64,000 nucleotides of DNA from Sorex araneus (Eukaryota; Chordata; Mammalia; Eulipotyphla; Soricidae). Positions 10,423-22,802 of the stretch are shown piece after piece; position 1 is the first letter of the stretch; every line of letters starts with the position of its first letter. The position numbers and the translations under genes were made by a program. Below the pieces are notes generated by a model. The model ran no database searches. It was not told the DNA's origin and worked only from the letters and a program-made list of their open reading frames with translations. Location of the stretch: contig NC_073305.1 in the NCBI RefSeq assembly GCF_027595985.1, positions 30,962,939 to 31,026,938 on the forward strand, in the 5' to 3' direction.

Positions 10423-13400
10423 TAAGCGAAATTTCTCAATGGGGCTGCATATCATTGCAAAACTCAGCCCTTTCAGATATTGTTCTGGAAATCTCTGCTG
10501 CTTCTTCTTACACCCTCCTCCTATGCAAAGTATAATAATGGGTGTGTGTTAGGCACTCAGATTCCCAAAGCTATTGAAAATTTCTCCTCCATTGATCAAG
10601 AGACCTTTTCATTTGTAGAAAGGGGTTAATATGTTTTCAAATTCGTTTCACAAGGTTGTGGTCTGAATCAAAGAAGAGAAAGCTGAGGAACATGCTTTGT
10701 TGTCTGGCAAGTGATTTATACACATAGAATAATTATTATCACCCTCAGTCAGTGGATCCATTTTCACGTTCACACCATCCACATATGCCTGGGTGCTACT
10801 TCCCCCTGGCAGCTTTGTCCCAGAATGTGTGAAAAAGCACAGAGTACACACAAAGTTTTTATTAACCTCGCTTGGGACGGTGGTGACAATTAATAGTCCT
10901 GCAATAAACTTTTATTAACTAATTAATTGATAGGCTTTTTCCAATTACATTAATCTCCCGTGGAGCTAAAATAGGCTTGTTTGACATATTTCTGGCCTTC
11001 AACCACTTGCCCTACTAAATATATGATCTCATAGTAACAAGGGGATATTGATTCTTTCTCAAAGAAGATATAATACTGCCCTGAGTGACACAACCTGGGG
11101 TGAGTTGCCCAAAATTTTTTTACTTCATATGCAGAGGGCTGGAGCTCATTGTACAGCACTGATTTGCTGAACAGATGATCTCCGTTGCTTGGTTTCCTAG
11201 TTCAAGTGCTTCCGTGTGGATAGAAGATTCTGTCCTATTATTTTCTCTAGCTGGGCAAGCCCTTCCTGATGACAGTTGCTGTTGCTGTGTCTTGCCCTAA
11301 GGCAGTTCAAAGCAAACCTGTCATCAAGAAGTCTGCGTGGGATCTCTAACTAGTTTGCTTGACTTTCTTTGTTTCTTGTTAAGAATCCACAGAAAATGGG
11401 AGGGAGGGGGGCACACTGGAAGCCTGCTGTGTGTAATTAAGAGATAATTGTAGTTGTTTGGGCACTTTTGTGCTGCTATACCATTAGCTTATTTGCAATG
11501 GAGGCCTAAATGTGGTTGGGATGATGATTTTCAAAATGAATAAAAACTGCATTTTGAAGGATGTAATGTGTGATATTTTGAAAGGGCACTCTACCTTGTT
11601 TTTGCTAGGATATGCTACGTGTTAGTTTGATATTTTAAAATTAAGCTGATTTTGTTTGGGGTTCCTGGAGAGATCGTCACATATTTTTCCCACTTGTACC
11701 ACCTTGAAAATTTGTTTCATGCCATCACTTTTCCTTCCTCAGAGATGTGTAATGCAATCTTTGGACAACTGAATATGATTAAATGCACTTCAGGACAGTG
11801 AATAATGAGTCCCAATGAATTTTGGAGCAAGCCTATTCAATTTCATTAACATTAGCAAGATGAAGAAATTATCTGGTATTATCCTGGGTGTAACTTTTCA
11901 CTATTTTACTATTGATGAGCGCTAGTGAGTTATTTATGGAAATTTTTTCTAAAACAATATGCTGAAAATATTATTCATTCCACTGAATAGCAAATGTAAC
12001 TAGTCGATAATAAATGGTAAGACACTGTATATTTTAGCTTTTAGAGTAGATTAAAAGGGAGCTTTAGCACTTACCTTTAAAGCCAATAGTTAAAGTATGG
12101 AGGCCAACATTTGGGAAGCTGCTGAGAGCAAAATAAGGCACATAATTCCTGTTTTAGTATTGGTGTTTTGCCATGAACTCTATGTCAGTTAAGTTTGGGT
12201 ATGGATCTTTCCAATAAGGCTTAGAAAAGTCTTTAGCCAATTCTAAATGGTAAGACTACACTTTGAAAGTAAACATATTCTTCCCTTGTGCATTCGGTAA
12301 AACTGCTGTCTAATGGGTCCAGGCAGAGATGTTGCAATCATTTCACTTAAGCTTTTAACATGAGCCCAGGAATGTGAAAAATTGCCAAGACATCTGAGAA
12401 GAAAATTCAGTTTGCATTGAACACAGTTGTATAAACTCATCATCCCCTAACTGTGCTCATCCGGGTAAGATATTGTATTTTTTAGCTTTTTGAGAAGACT
12501 AAGAGGGAGCATAAGGCATTTACCTTTAAAAAAAAAAAGATCGACATAACTTTATTTGCTCTTTTGTAATAATTATATCCCTTCCCTATGGTAATGGCTG
12601 CCATAAATAGCATAATCTTGAAATCGTCATTATCAAATATTTATCAAGACTGCCTCCATTACATGCCTAGATTGTAGAGATTTATTGAGTTGATTAGAAA
12701 CAGCCACGGTTCTCAATAGTTTACAACCTACACAGACAATTTAGAAAAACATGAAAGGCGTTATTGTTGAAACTCAGAATGGCCTGATCTGTGTTTCTAT
12801 CGTTCTCACAGTCATTCCAGAATCTCTAGTCCTAAATGGGCTTTCCCAGAAAGCAGTTCCTGAGACAAGAATCGGGGTGCAAGTGGCTTCTTTAGAAGGT
12901 AATAACAGTAAATGTGGTGAAAGTAGAAAATTTGAGAACAGGAAGAAAAACCAATCCTGGGTCTGTGAATTTGCATGGCCCTGCAGTGAGGCCTGAAGTT
13001 CAGTCCGGCTGTGAACTGCCTGCTTAGAACACCGGAGGACCCCTTTCCCTTTCCCCAAACAGGTTAATTTGGAAATGTGAGTTTCCATCCTCCAACTCCA
13101 GTCCATTCGTAGAGGCTGACTGCACCCAGAACAGTAATGTCAGACCCTGTGGTCTCTCTCCTCAGACACGCCCCGTAGCGCAGTCACACTGGCAGGGAGT
13201 GGAAGCTGGGAGCCAGCTGTTTTGGAAGTGTGGGAATTTTCCACAGAAGCTGCAGGAAGCTCTATGGTGGGGGAGGAAGGTACTGGGAGGTGGGTGAGAG
13301 ACAGATCAGTTCTGCATCTCCTTTTGTCACTTGCGTGAAAGTCCTGGCACAGTGCTATCATTGCGCCATGCTAATGATACTATCCCAGAACTGTCTGCTA

Positions 13401-13449
13401 GTGCTGTCTCAGAGCACCTAGGATTCATAACAATGGTGGAGGCAGGAGG
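10423..13449. other. SINE-free 3-kb stretch
   Basis: No SINE, L1 or gene recognised in a window that otherwise averages about one SINE per kb. The core (11.3-12.5 kb) is AT-rich unique-looking sequence with homeodomain-like TAATTA words (10917, 11437). Two related blocks of about 65 bp lie at 12027-12093 and 12466-12529. Confidence 0.5.
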
Positions 13450-13602
13450 GAACACCCATTGGTCAGTTCCTAGAACTGACTCCTTGCTCTGTGCTCAGAG
13501 ATCACAACTAGCAGTGCCGGGGGACCCTATGTGGTGACCAGAATCAGGACTGGCCATGAGCAAGGAAAGCACTCATAGACTATGTTGTCTATCCAGCCTG
13601 GT
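13450..13602 (-). mobile_element. SOR-type SINE, old
   Basis: ACTCCTTGCTCTGTGCTCAGAGATCACAACTAGCAGTGCCGGGGGACCCTATGTGGTG..., ending TTGTCTATCCAGCC. Confidence 0.65.
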
Positions 13603-13610
13603 TCAAAATA

Positions 13611-13788
13611 TATTTTTTTTTTTTGCTTTTTGGGTCACACCCAGCAATGCACAGGGGTCACTCCTGGCTCATGCACTCAGGAATGACTCCTGGCAGTGCT
13701 CAGGAGACCATATGGGATGCTGGGAATCGAACCCGGGTTGGCCACGTGCAAGGCAAACGCCCTACCCGCTGTGCTATTGCTCCTGCCC
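13611..13788 (-). mobile_element. SOR-type A-tailed SINE, young
   Basis: T-run then GCTTTTTGGGTCACACCCAGCAATGCACAGGGG...GGGAATCGAACCCGGGTTGGCCACGTGCAAGGC...CTGTGCTATTGCTCC. Close to consensus, with an intact B-box (reverse of GGTTCGATTCC). Confidence 0.95.
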
Positions 13789-13924
13789 CTTAAAACATTT
13801 TAGCACTATTTTAAGACACCCTATACTTCACTTGTACTAAAACTTAGTGTCTAATTTAGTCTCAAATAACCTATCCTGATTTTTGAATACCCTAGAAATT
13901 AGTGCCTATACATAGAGCTTTTCT

Positions 13925-14020
13925 TTTTCTTTCTTTCTTTTTTAAAAAATCTTCTTAATTAAAAGTGCGGCACATTGATTTTTTTTTTTGGTGTGTTTTC
14001 TTTTTTTTTTTTCTCTTAGG
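13925..14020. repeat. T-rich tract
   Basis: CTTTTTCTTTCTTTCTTTTTT and TTTTTTTTTT runs. Confidence 0.7.
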
Positions 14021-14608
14021 GCAATGGGTACCTAAGGAAAAAAAATTATTCATCTTATATAAGGAGACAATTATCTCCAAAGAATCAAAATGAATATCAT
14101 GCTAACCAAAATAGTAGATACTTCAATGTCACCAAGCAATTGCTTATTGTATTTCTGAGGTTATAGGCATGCCATACGGGTTCAGTCAGATTCAATTTTA
14201 AAAGACTGCATTCAATAAAATCTATTTTTAGAAACTCTCTTCATGACAGGGCATAGCCAGATTGAAGTTTCCTCCCAATTTCTTGAAAGAGCATCTGGAT
14301 GACCCAGAGATATGTGCGTTTGAAGCAGGCAGGGGCCTGTCAGGACCAGGGCCATCGGGGCTAGCACACAGTCTCACTGCCACCCTGGAAAGGAGTGGGA
14401 CCAAATGCAGGACGTCAGAACACCAAACGAATGTGCAGGATCTACCATGGGCGCTTAGAAGACTGTGAGCACCAGGGCAAGGTGATGGAGTCAGGAAGGA
14501 AATGGGGGAGGTCAGGACAAGGCTCTTTCACCACTTAGGGTTTTAGCAAGAAACATCAGACCCACTGACATGGAGCCCTTAGAGGAGTGTTAAAAGAAAT
14601 GAACGATT

Positions 14609-14787
14609 TGGGGCCAGACAGAGATACAGCGGGTAAGGCACTTGCTGTATGACTAACCTGAGTTCAATTCCTCAACACCCCATAGGGTCTCCTGAACCCT
14701 GTCAGGAGTGATTTCCTGAGAACAGAGCCAGAAGTAAGCTCTGAGCTCCGCCGGTGTGGCCCAAAAACACCTCCCCCAAAAAATCTT
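14609..14787 (+). mobile_element. SOR-type SINE
   Basis: GGGGCCAGACAGAGATACAGCGGGTAAGGCAC, then CCTGAGTTCAATTCC, then GGTGTGGCCCAAAAACACC and an A-rich end. Confidence 0.8.
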
Positions 14788-17700
14788 AATGGATAATTTA
14801 TAAAAGTGTGGGCAGGATGAGGGAAGCCATCATGGAGATGCCATTTTTCAGAGCTGGTCACAGCTTGGCGGCTGAGAGCCTGAAGGGGCAGGGAGTGAGA
14901 GAAGTTACCAGAAATCTGGAGGGTGAGAACTGTAAGAAGTCAGAGGGCAGGATCTGTGTCAGGGTGTCTGCACTGGAGCCCTCAGAATAGACGCCGGGGG
15001 GTATAAACATCCGCCCGACTGGATACAACCCAGACAGAAGCAGGGAGGACAGCTATCGAGGTCAGCCGCCAGGGGCAAAGCACAGCCTGGAGAGAGCTGT
15101 GGAGAGCGAAAGTAGAGGGAAGAAGAAATTGTAGAAGATGCTGCGTCCTTCCTAGACCAGCTGCATGATGGGGGGTGGTGAAGCGGTAGTGGCCACCCCA
15201 AAATCCTACTCCCCCCTTGGTGGCCCAGTTGCTGCCTCTACAAGCGACAAATAGAAATGTAAAGTGAATCATCATCCCCTGGGGCCATAGTGCCCCCCAA
15301 ATGCCAGGTGTGAGAAAAGGGGGACTTGGTCACTCCAGTGGCAGAGTCTGAAATGTCACGATCCCATTTATAACCGTGAAGACGATGCGGAGCTCCCTGC
15401 GTCCCATTAATCTGTGACAGACTCAGCATCGTCCGGATCATCATAAATCAGCTGCACCCTCTCCCCCCTGCACCCCTCCCTGGTGGTCTGTGGGATTTGT
15501 CCTTGTGCCTCAGAAGTCTAGGAGCTTCCCTGGCGCTCCCAAATACGATTGCATTAGGCTGGTAGCAACTGCTTATGATGCCCTGGGGAAATGAACGCCG
15601 TTTGGTTACCAAGCCCAGTCTCAAGATGAAGCCGTTAAAATACAGAGAAACACATAGGTGGAAGATGTCCAGAGTTCTCCCATTTCCCGGACCTAGTATT
15701 CAGAGATGCCTCAACATCCAGTTGTGGAAGCTCAGAAATGCTTCCCCTCTGTCATGGTCTCTGGCAGCTTTTGCTCACAGTGGCTGAAACCGGTCCTTGG
15801 ATGTATAGGCTGGGGGAGGCAGCAGGTAACGATAAGCCTCAGAGAACCAGTGAAACTTGGACTGTGACGGTAATTTCCCTTGCCTGAGAGGAACTCTCTG
15901 TTAGATAAGAAATTGAGCACTCCTTTCTCCTCTACCATATGGTGCGGCGGTATCATTTAAATTCAAAAAGCCAAATTTCAGAGCCTGAGAATTGCAGTTG
16001 GTAGACACTCCTAATCACTTTACTGATATAAGTAGGTACAGAGAAGCATAATAATGTAGGTGAAAGTTATGCTTTCAGAATCTGATACGAAAACCTCCAA
16101 ACCTAATGTTTTCTATCTCCTACTTCAAAGGAAAGGCTCAGAAGGAAAAAAAAAAAAGAAAGAAAAGAAAATGATGCCAAGGGACCAGACTAGGCAAATT
16201 GATACTATTAGCAAAGTTGCTTTTAAAAAAATAAAAACCTATACTGCTGACCAACTGTATGGAACCCTTTAAAATTAGATCTATTAAGGCAGGATTCACA
16301 AATCAACAGGAAGAAATCCATTAAGCTCTAATTCCCATAGATACTGTTAATGTTAATAAAAGTCATAATTGAAAAAGAGGGGTGGGTATGCAGCCAAGAT
16401 ATCTGACAGAAGAATTTTTAGTATATAGCAAAGAGTTTCAAAGAACAGTTACTAAAAGATAAATAAATTATACCTAGAACAGGTAACGCTAAGGAGCCCA
16501 TCTTAGGAGTCTTCGTAGAGATGTGTGTAAGCCAATATATATTTTTTAATTTTTTTAATCAAATCTAAGAGAGCAGGTTCTAAGCAATGTAAGCAGTTCC
16601 CCCTCCTTTACACTGAAAGGAAATGGAGCATGGAGATGTGTGATTTGGCCCTCAGGAAGTCTAAGGGGTCACAGTTGTCATTCTGAGCAACTGCTGGGGA
16701 AATGGAAAGCTTGAAAGGACAAAGATGACCATGTATGCTTTGTTGAGATAATCTACCTGTCCAGACCAATCAATACTTTTTTTTCATTTAATAAAAGAGA
16801 GAAAAGGGAGGAAAGAGAAGGAAAGGGCAGAAAAGTTATTAGCTTAAGTAGCAAGAGTAGTTTAGCTTTCAGTGCGTTTGATGTAAAGGTTGAAAGCAAT
16901 TGCTGGGGCAAGATTAATTGGTTTTCATCTTTCAACTCTGCTCCTCACACTCTCTTCTCATGCAGGCTCTCCTTTTGGAGACAGAAGAGAGAAAGTTCAT
17001 GGTCCTCTCATCTACTGTTTCACTCTTAGTACCTTTGTAAGGAAACCTCTCGTTTATGGCTGGGCACAAAGCCTGCACATTTCCATGTCAAATGCAGACT
17101 GTGGGGCCACTGCACAGTCCTGGATTCTTTACCACCCGCCTTGAACTTTGTGTGAGAAAATACATTTCTATGTTTATTATTATTGTAAAATTGGGTCTTC
17201 ACTAGCAATGCTGACCTTTAGCATTAAGTAGATAACACACATAACAGAATGCTTAGTCTGGTTCCACACTCATTTGCTATGGGTTAAAGACCTGTTGCTT
17301 GGCATATTCTAACTCAGCCCTACAGGGATTTGCAATCGAGGGTCTCATTGACTCTGAACTGGATCACGGCCCAGTTATTAAACCAGTCTCTGTGGCCCAG
17401 GGCTCTGACAGGCTTAATAGCTGTGTCCAAAGCAGAACTTAGTGGCATTCTCTCCTTTTGAACTGCACAAACTTAAAAAGTTGGGAAGCAGCTTTCCCAG
17501 AGAGGAAACATCAAGGGTTCACTTTGCTTTCAGATCCACCAACCCCCACACACCCCACTCATTTTATTGTTCCTATCAAAGATGTCATTGTTCTTCTAGG
17601 CTCACTTTCTACATCCCCTTTACTTCTTGAAATAGTATGTCTTCCTTCTCTAAGATTTCCTAGAAAACAAGAAGCCAGGGGGTAAATAATATTTTCCTCA

Positions 17701-17823
17701 CCATCTTCAAAGGAAAGTATTATGACAACTGTTAAAAGCAAAATATGGTTTAAAGATTATAAACCATTAAAGACTATAAAATCATAAAGGCTACAAATAA
17801 AATTGTCTCGGTATTCTTTTTTT
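14788..17823. other. SINE-free 3-kb stretch
   Basis: No recognisable repeat apart from short A-runs (16147-16160). Mixed composition. Chance open frames only (under 100 codons), none with a recognisable domain. Confidence 0.5.
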
Positions 17824-17835
17824 GTTTGTTTTGTG

Positions 17836-18068
17836 GTCTGGAGCCATAGCCCAGTGAGTAGGGCAGCCGACCCAGGTTTGATTCCTCTGCCCCTCTTGGA
17901 GAGCCCAGCAAGCTACCGAGAATATCTTGCCCCCTATGGCAGAGCCTGGCAATCTACCTGTGGTGTATTTGATATGCCAAAAACAGTAACAACAAGTCTC
18001 AATATGGAGATGTTACTAGTGCCTGCTCGAGCAAATCGATGAGCAATGGGATGACAGTGACAGTGACA
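17836..18068 (+). mobile_element. RTE-tailed SINE, short subfamily, nested in an older SOR
   Basis: GTCTGGAGCCATAGCCCAGTG head, the CTTGGAGAGCCCAGCAAGC body, and the tail GGGATGACAGTGACAGTGACA. Perfect 12-bp duplication GTTTGTTTTGTG at 17824-17835 and 18069-18080. It landed in the T-rich end of the SOR copy that continues at 18081. Confidence 0.95.
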
Positions 18069-18080
18069 GTTTGTTTTGTG

Positions 18081-18255
18081 TTTTGGGTTGGGAGCAGAGT
18101 TTTGGTGCCACACTCAAGGTGATTAGCGCTTACACCTGCTCTTGGCTCAGGGATCACTCCTGATGATGCTCAGGGGACCATATGCAAAGAGAGAGATCAA
18201 ATCCTGGTCAGCCACAGGCAAACCACCTTTATACTATCTATCTCTCTGGCTCTGA
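18081..18255 (-). mobile_element. SOR-type SINE, host of the preceding insertion
   Basis: TTTTGGTGCCACACTCAAGG..., GCTCAGGGATCACTCCTGATGATGCTCAGGGGACC, ending TATCTCTCTGGCTC. Its T-rich 3' end lies on the other side of the nested copy (about 17812-17835). Confidence 0.8.
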
Positions 18256-18454
18256 TAAGTACCCTTTAAGAAATGTCAAGGTTATGAAAGAAGGCTGAGT
18301 GAGTGGCTAAGACAAAGAAGAATGACACCTGTAGAGGACAGAATCTCCAATGGGTGATTATAACTCCCAGCTCCCTTCATAATCTTTCATGCCCTTCATA
18401 ATCCCCTCCCCTTGACTTCTAACTAATAGAGCATGGCAAACAATGTTAGTGGTG

Positions 18455-18525
18455 AGCTCATTAGGAAAGTACCTGCCTCACATGTATGAGGACCTGGGTT
18501 CTGTCCTCAGCACTAAAAATAAAAT
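18455..18525 (+). mobile_element. Short tRNA-like SINE head
   Basis: GAGCTCATTAGGAAAGTACCTGCCTCACATGTATGAGGACCTGGGTTCTGTCCTCAGCAC followed by A-rich DNA; no SOR body. Confidence 0.5.
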
Positions 18526-18546
18526 TGAAAATGACAAAGTGAATGT

Positions 18547-18571
18547 TGTCATCACCATCATCATCATCATT

Positions 18572-18629
<58 letters not shown>

Positions 18630-18749
18630 CGTTGATCGTGGAATTTTCTTGAGCAGTCTCAGTAACGTCTCCATTCGTCCTAGCCCTGAGATTTTAGAAG
18701 CCTCTCTCTACTCGTCCTTCCCAATGATGCCGCATTGGAGGCATTGGAG
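18547..18749 (-). mobile_element. RTE-tailed SINE, long subfamily, 5'-truncated, with a long (TGA)n tail
   Basis: On the minus strand it starts inside the CCTCCAATG segment, runs through CTCAGGGCTAGGACGAATGGAG and the LINE-like tail, then has about 80 bp of TGA triplets (seen as ATC at 18549-18628). Perfect 14-bp duplication GACAAAGTGAATGT (18533-18546, 18750-18763) encloses the triplet array, so the microsatellite is part of the insertion. Confidence 0.95.
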
Positions 18750-18763
18750 GACAAAGTGAATGT

Positions 18764-20069
18764 ATGTATATTATTATGTTGCAACATGTTGTGAGGTCCC
18801 ATATTGCTAGTAGACCTACTCAAAATTTCTCTTCCCAGTTTCCGTTAAAGTATTGGTCACTGGGGGAGGTCTGCATGGCAAATCACTGATGGCAGTCTCA
18901 AGGGCTAAGAATAACCTCCAGATAATAGCAGAAAGAAGTCAAGATCCATAGTCCTACAGTCTCAAGGGAATGAATTATGTCAACTCCTAAGTGAACCTAG
19001 AAGCAGTCTCTTCCTAGTCTAGCCTCCAATCCATCATTTCAGTTTAGTGTGACACCTAAATAGAAAACCCAGCACAGCTACACCCCAACAGCTAATCCAC
19101 ATAAAGTTCAAGATCATTAATAGGTTTTGGACTATCATTAATTGTTTGGGGCTGCTACCTTGTGGCAATTAGCTATGCAGCAATAGGTAAATCCAGCTTG
19201 AACTTCCATCACAAAAATACCATAAGCTGAGCATCTTGTAAAGAATAGAGATTTATGTCTCACATTTCTAGAGAACCAGAAGCCCAAGATCATGGTGTCT
19301 AAGATCATGTTAGTTTCTGGTGAGAGCCTCTTCCAGGTAGGGAATGATTAACTCTTTTGACAGTATCCTGATAGGACTGAAAGTGAGCAAGCTTGCTCTG
19401 TGGCATTTCTTGTGCCATTCATGAGGATTCCACTCTAATATTCTGCCCAAAACCCAATCTCCAAATACCATTTCCCAAGAGATTAGATTTAACTATAAGA
19501 ATTTGAAGAGAACATGTTGTGTCCATAATAATACTAATGACTACAATAGCTAAGGGTAATGTAATGTCACAACATAGAAAAGAAAAAGAACATTATTGGG
19601 GACAGGAAGCATCCAAAATATGTCAGGTAACAAATAGTCAGGTACCAATGCTGATTCTTTTCTTTGAAGCCTACATTATGTGAAATTTGGCCTCAGGGAA
19701 GTCGAATAAAGAGTCAGTAGGAACTTTGCTAGAGAATCTCCATATAAAAGAATTTAAAAGTAGAAAGAAATTTATGAGTTCACCAGTTAGCTGTAAACCT
19801 TGTATAAAAATAATCTTTGATTTGTGGGTTAGCCATCATGTAAAAATAAGATGTTCATTAAAGTAGAAAAGAAAAAAGAAAATCCTAGACAATTTGACAC
19901 ACTGTTCATTGACCTGACACCTGCTTTCCCAAGTTTGTCTGCCCATGTCAATACCTGAGCCACATTTCTCCTCTGGGCATATAAATTTTTTATTTTCAAT
20001 CATTTCAGAGCTCACAGCTACCCATCGTGGCAGTTACTTCTTTGCTACTACAATTACTTAAGAATAGTT
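18764..20069. other. Unannotated intergenic stretch
   Basis: No gene or clear repeat. CACATTTCTAGAGAACCAGAAGCCCAAGATCA (19261-19292) and neighbouring sequence resemble common ancient mammalian repeats, but I cannot assign a family. Confidence 0.4.
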
Positions 20070-20213
20070 GTGTCTAGAGTAAAATAGCATAAAAAAGTAT
20101 TTGCCTTAAATATGGTTGACCCAGATTTAATTCTTAGCACCCTATAGAGTCCCTTAAGCCAGGAGCAAGCCCTGAGCCCCACCGGGTGTGACTCAAAAAC
20201 AAAAAAAGAAAAG
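20070..20213 (+). mobile_element. SOR-type SINE, old
   Basis: AAAATAGCATAAAAAAGTATTTGCC..., GTTGACCCAGATTTAATTCTTAGCACCC, CCACCGGGTGTGACTCAAAAAC and an A-rich end. Confidence 0.75.
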
Positions 20214-20352
20214 ATAAAGAATAGAAAATCCTTTCACTCTCTTCTCCCTATTGTCTAGAAATTTTACTTGGTATTTCCAAGAGTTTCTTCAATAATTGTG
20301 ACATTGATACAGTGGGATGGAAGTGTGGCGTGCCAGGTAGATGTAGTTTATT

Positions 20353-20359
<7 letters not shown>

Positions 20360-20383
<24 letters not shown>

Positions 20384-20547
20384 TTGCTTTTTGGGTCACA
20401 CCCAGCGATGCTCAGGGGTTACTCCTGGCTTTGAACTCAGGAATTACTCCTGGCAGTCCTTGGGGGACCATATGGGATGCCGGGGATTGAACCCGGGTCG
20501 GCCGCGTGCAAGGCAAATGCCCTACTCGCTGTGCTATCGCTCCAGCC
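20360..20547 (-). mobile_element. SOR-type SINE with (TAAA)n tail, young
   Basis: (TTTA)n, then GCTTTTTGGGTCACACCCAGCGATGCTCAGGGG...GGGGATTGAACCCGGGTCGGCCGCG...GTGCTATCGCTCCAGCCCC. The probable duplication TTTATTTTATTT on both sides is hard to separate from the tail. Confidence 0.93.
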
Positions 20548-20747
20548 CCTTTATTTTATTTTTTTTTATAGAATTAAATTTTATTTTATATTTGGATCTC
20601 ATTGTGGTAGTAATTATGTCTTACCTGTCTTTAATAGAACTTTTAGAGAAAGTCTGTGCTAATATATTTTGGAGTTTACATGAAATAGGTAAGGCCTCTT
20701 CTGTAAATTTTCTCCTGTACACTTTATATAAGTACTGTGGTTTGCGA

Positions 20748-20960
20748 AGTTGCTCATGTTGATTTGTTATAGGCATTCAATATTCCAATACCAATTCCAC
20801 TGTTATTATTTCCTTCCCTCCACCATTGTCTTCAATTTTCCCAACCACTCAACAAGTCTACCCTCATAGTAGGCCCAAAAAACTTTATTTAATATTGTTC
20901 GTTATCAATAAATTGCTAACAGAATGATCAAAAAATATTTCCTCAGAAGAAAATTAGTGT
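20748..20960 (-). mobile_element. L1 3' UTR fragment
   Basis: CATTCAATATTCCAATACCAATTCCACTG...CCTTCCCTCCACCATTGTC shares the reversed L1 3' end layout seen at 6570-6800. Confidence 0.5.
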
Positions 20961-22802
20961 AAATTGTAGTATCTCACCTTGGAGACATTAAGTTCTTGTA
21001 TGAGGGATTATTAAGATGTTTTTGTATGTTAAGCATTCTGTGTTACTGTTTGGTTAGTCGAGATTGATTTCCTTCTATGTTACATCCTATCCTATCTGGA
21101 GTGCTACTATTGGATTATCAGAGTTGTAGAGTTTGGAGATGTCATGCAGCTGCCTTCACAGCCACATGCTCCAGGAAGTTCAGAATTTTTAACTGAATGG
21201 TACAGCTGGAGTTAACCTTTTAACTGGGTGATGACTTTGAGGTGTGGACATGACTGCTGGGACTTCTGGGAGTACAGGGAAGTGGCAAGAGGTAGCCCAT
21301 CTCGATTCTGAGAAAGCCTGGAGATTTTAGTCACAAAAAACTTTCATGCCTGAATTTTCAGCAGGTTGATTTCTGGGTGAGGCTCAGTCCTGAGACAATG
21401 GCAATGGAATCTGACCAGAGGCATAGTGGTGATTTTGCAGCTTGGAAGAAAGCAGCTGTTAGGGTTCTGTTTGGGTGAGCCCTGGGCTGGCCCACTTTCC
21501 TCTGGTGCTTTAGATGTCTCTGCCATGCATGGGTGTCCGAAGGATTTTTGGCGGCTGGTTGATCTCTCTTGAGATTTACTTTTGAGTCTCTGGGTTAATT
21601 TAGTTTAAATCTAGCCCATAGAAGAGGTATCCAAGAAAGATAGATAATGAGATGGCTGAGGGTGGGAGATAACAGCAGATGAAAGGAAGTCTCCTTTCTC
21701 TTTGTATCCTCACCTAGACCCAGATGGACTGCAGGATCAGGTAGGGCTTCTGTGCCTTAACAGATGGCTAAATAGGACAGGGCTCATAGGCTGGACAGAT
21801 AAATGGCTAAAAATATGGGGTTCAGGGACCCAGATGGGCAGTAGATTCTGACAGGTCTCAAATGCCCAGGCAATGACAAGGCACTGAGTACAGGAGTCTC
21901 ACCAACAGCTCCATGGCCATAGCTGGAGACTAGCAAAACCAAGGCCACAGAAAGAGTGGAAGGGCCAACATACATTGGGTAGAGACCTGCAAAGGGAAAA
22001 GAATAGGCCATCATGCACTGGAGATGAATAAATGGCCAGGGCCAGGACTTAGTCATACACTGGACGGTGATTGCAAGAAAGAATGTACCTGGGTAAAAGG
22101 AGAGGCCTGGACACTGGGGAAGGTTTAAGACTCATCTATTTTTAACTGTACAGTAAACTCCAGCTTCTTAACCTTCAGAGTTTTGTATGCAAATCTTTCA
22201 CACAGTTCTCAGGCAAAATCCAGGAAAAATCCACTTTCACGCTGACCATATTTTCCTTCTCCTATGTAGCTCATTTTTTCTCCCTTCCAGCTTTTCTCCA
22301 CATGATATAGAGAAGCTGGAACAGGAACAGGGGTAGGAGGTGTGGTGTTACTGGGTACTAATGTTTTTTTTTTTTTTTTAACACTCTGCACAGCAATATA
22401 CAAAACCCTTCCCCCGCCCCTTCAGAGTTCTGCTTGTGCAATGCTTAGATTCTATCTAGAGTGTAATCACTTAGATTAATCACTTCCCTCTACTTAGCTA
22501 TACATATCTTTCAGTCCCTCAGTGAAATGTGCCTGTGATATTGCACCTTCCTGACCTTAAGGGGGTTTTCAAAGTCCAAAGGAAGTTTGTTACTGCTTTT
22601 TAAAATTTAGATCAGGTATGTAACTTGGCAAAAGAAATAGATGTGGAGAGCCAGAAACAGTTATTAAAAAACAGTGTTCATTTTTATAGGCCATTGTTCA
22701 GAAAATAAATAGCTCAACATGGGTCACAAGCAAACCTGGTGGAGAGAACCTAAATATTCTTTGAATTAATTCTTGCCTTTTGTGTTAAAACCCTCTCAAA
22801 AT
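20961..22802. other. Unannotated stretch, possibly old L1 upstream sequence
   Basis: No reverse-transcriptase or other coding signal. It may continue the L1 piece at 20748, but nothing I can match. A T-run lies at 22364-22379. Confidence 0.4.

Noticed and set aside
20348-20384. (TTTA)n as an independent microsatellite
   Set aside because: It forms the tail of the adjoining SOR copy and is annotated with it.
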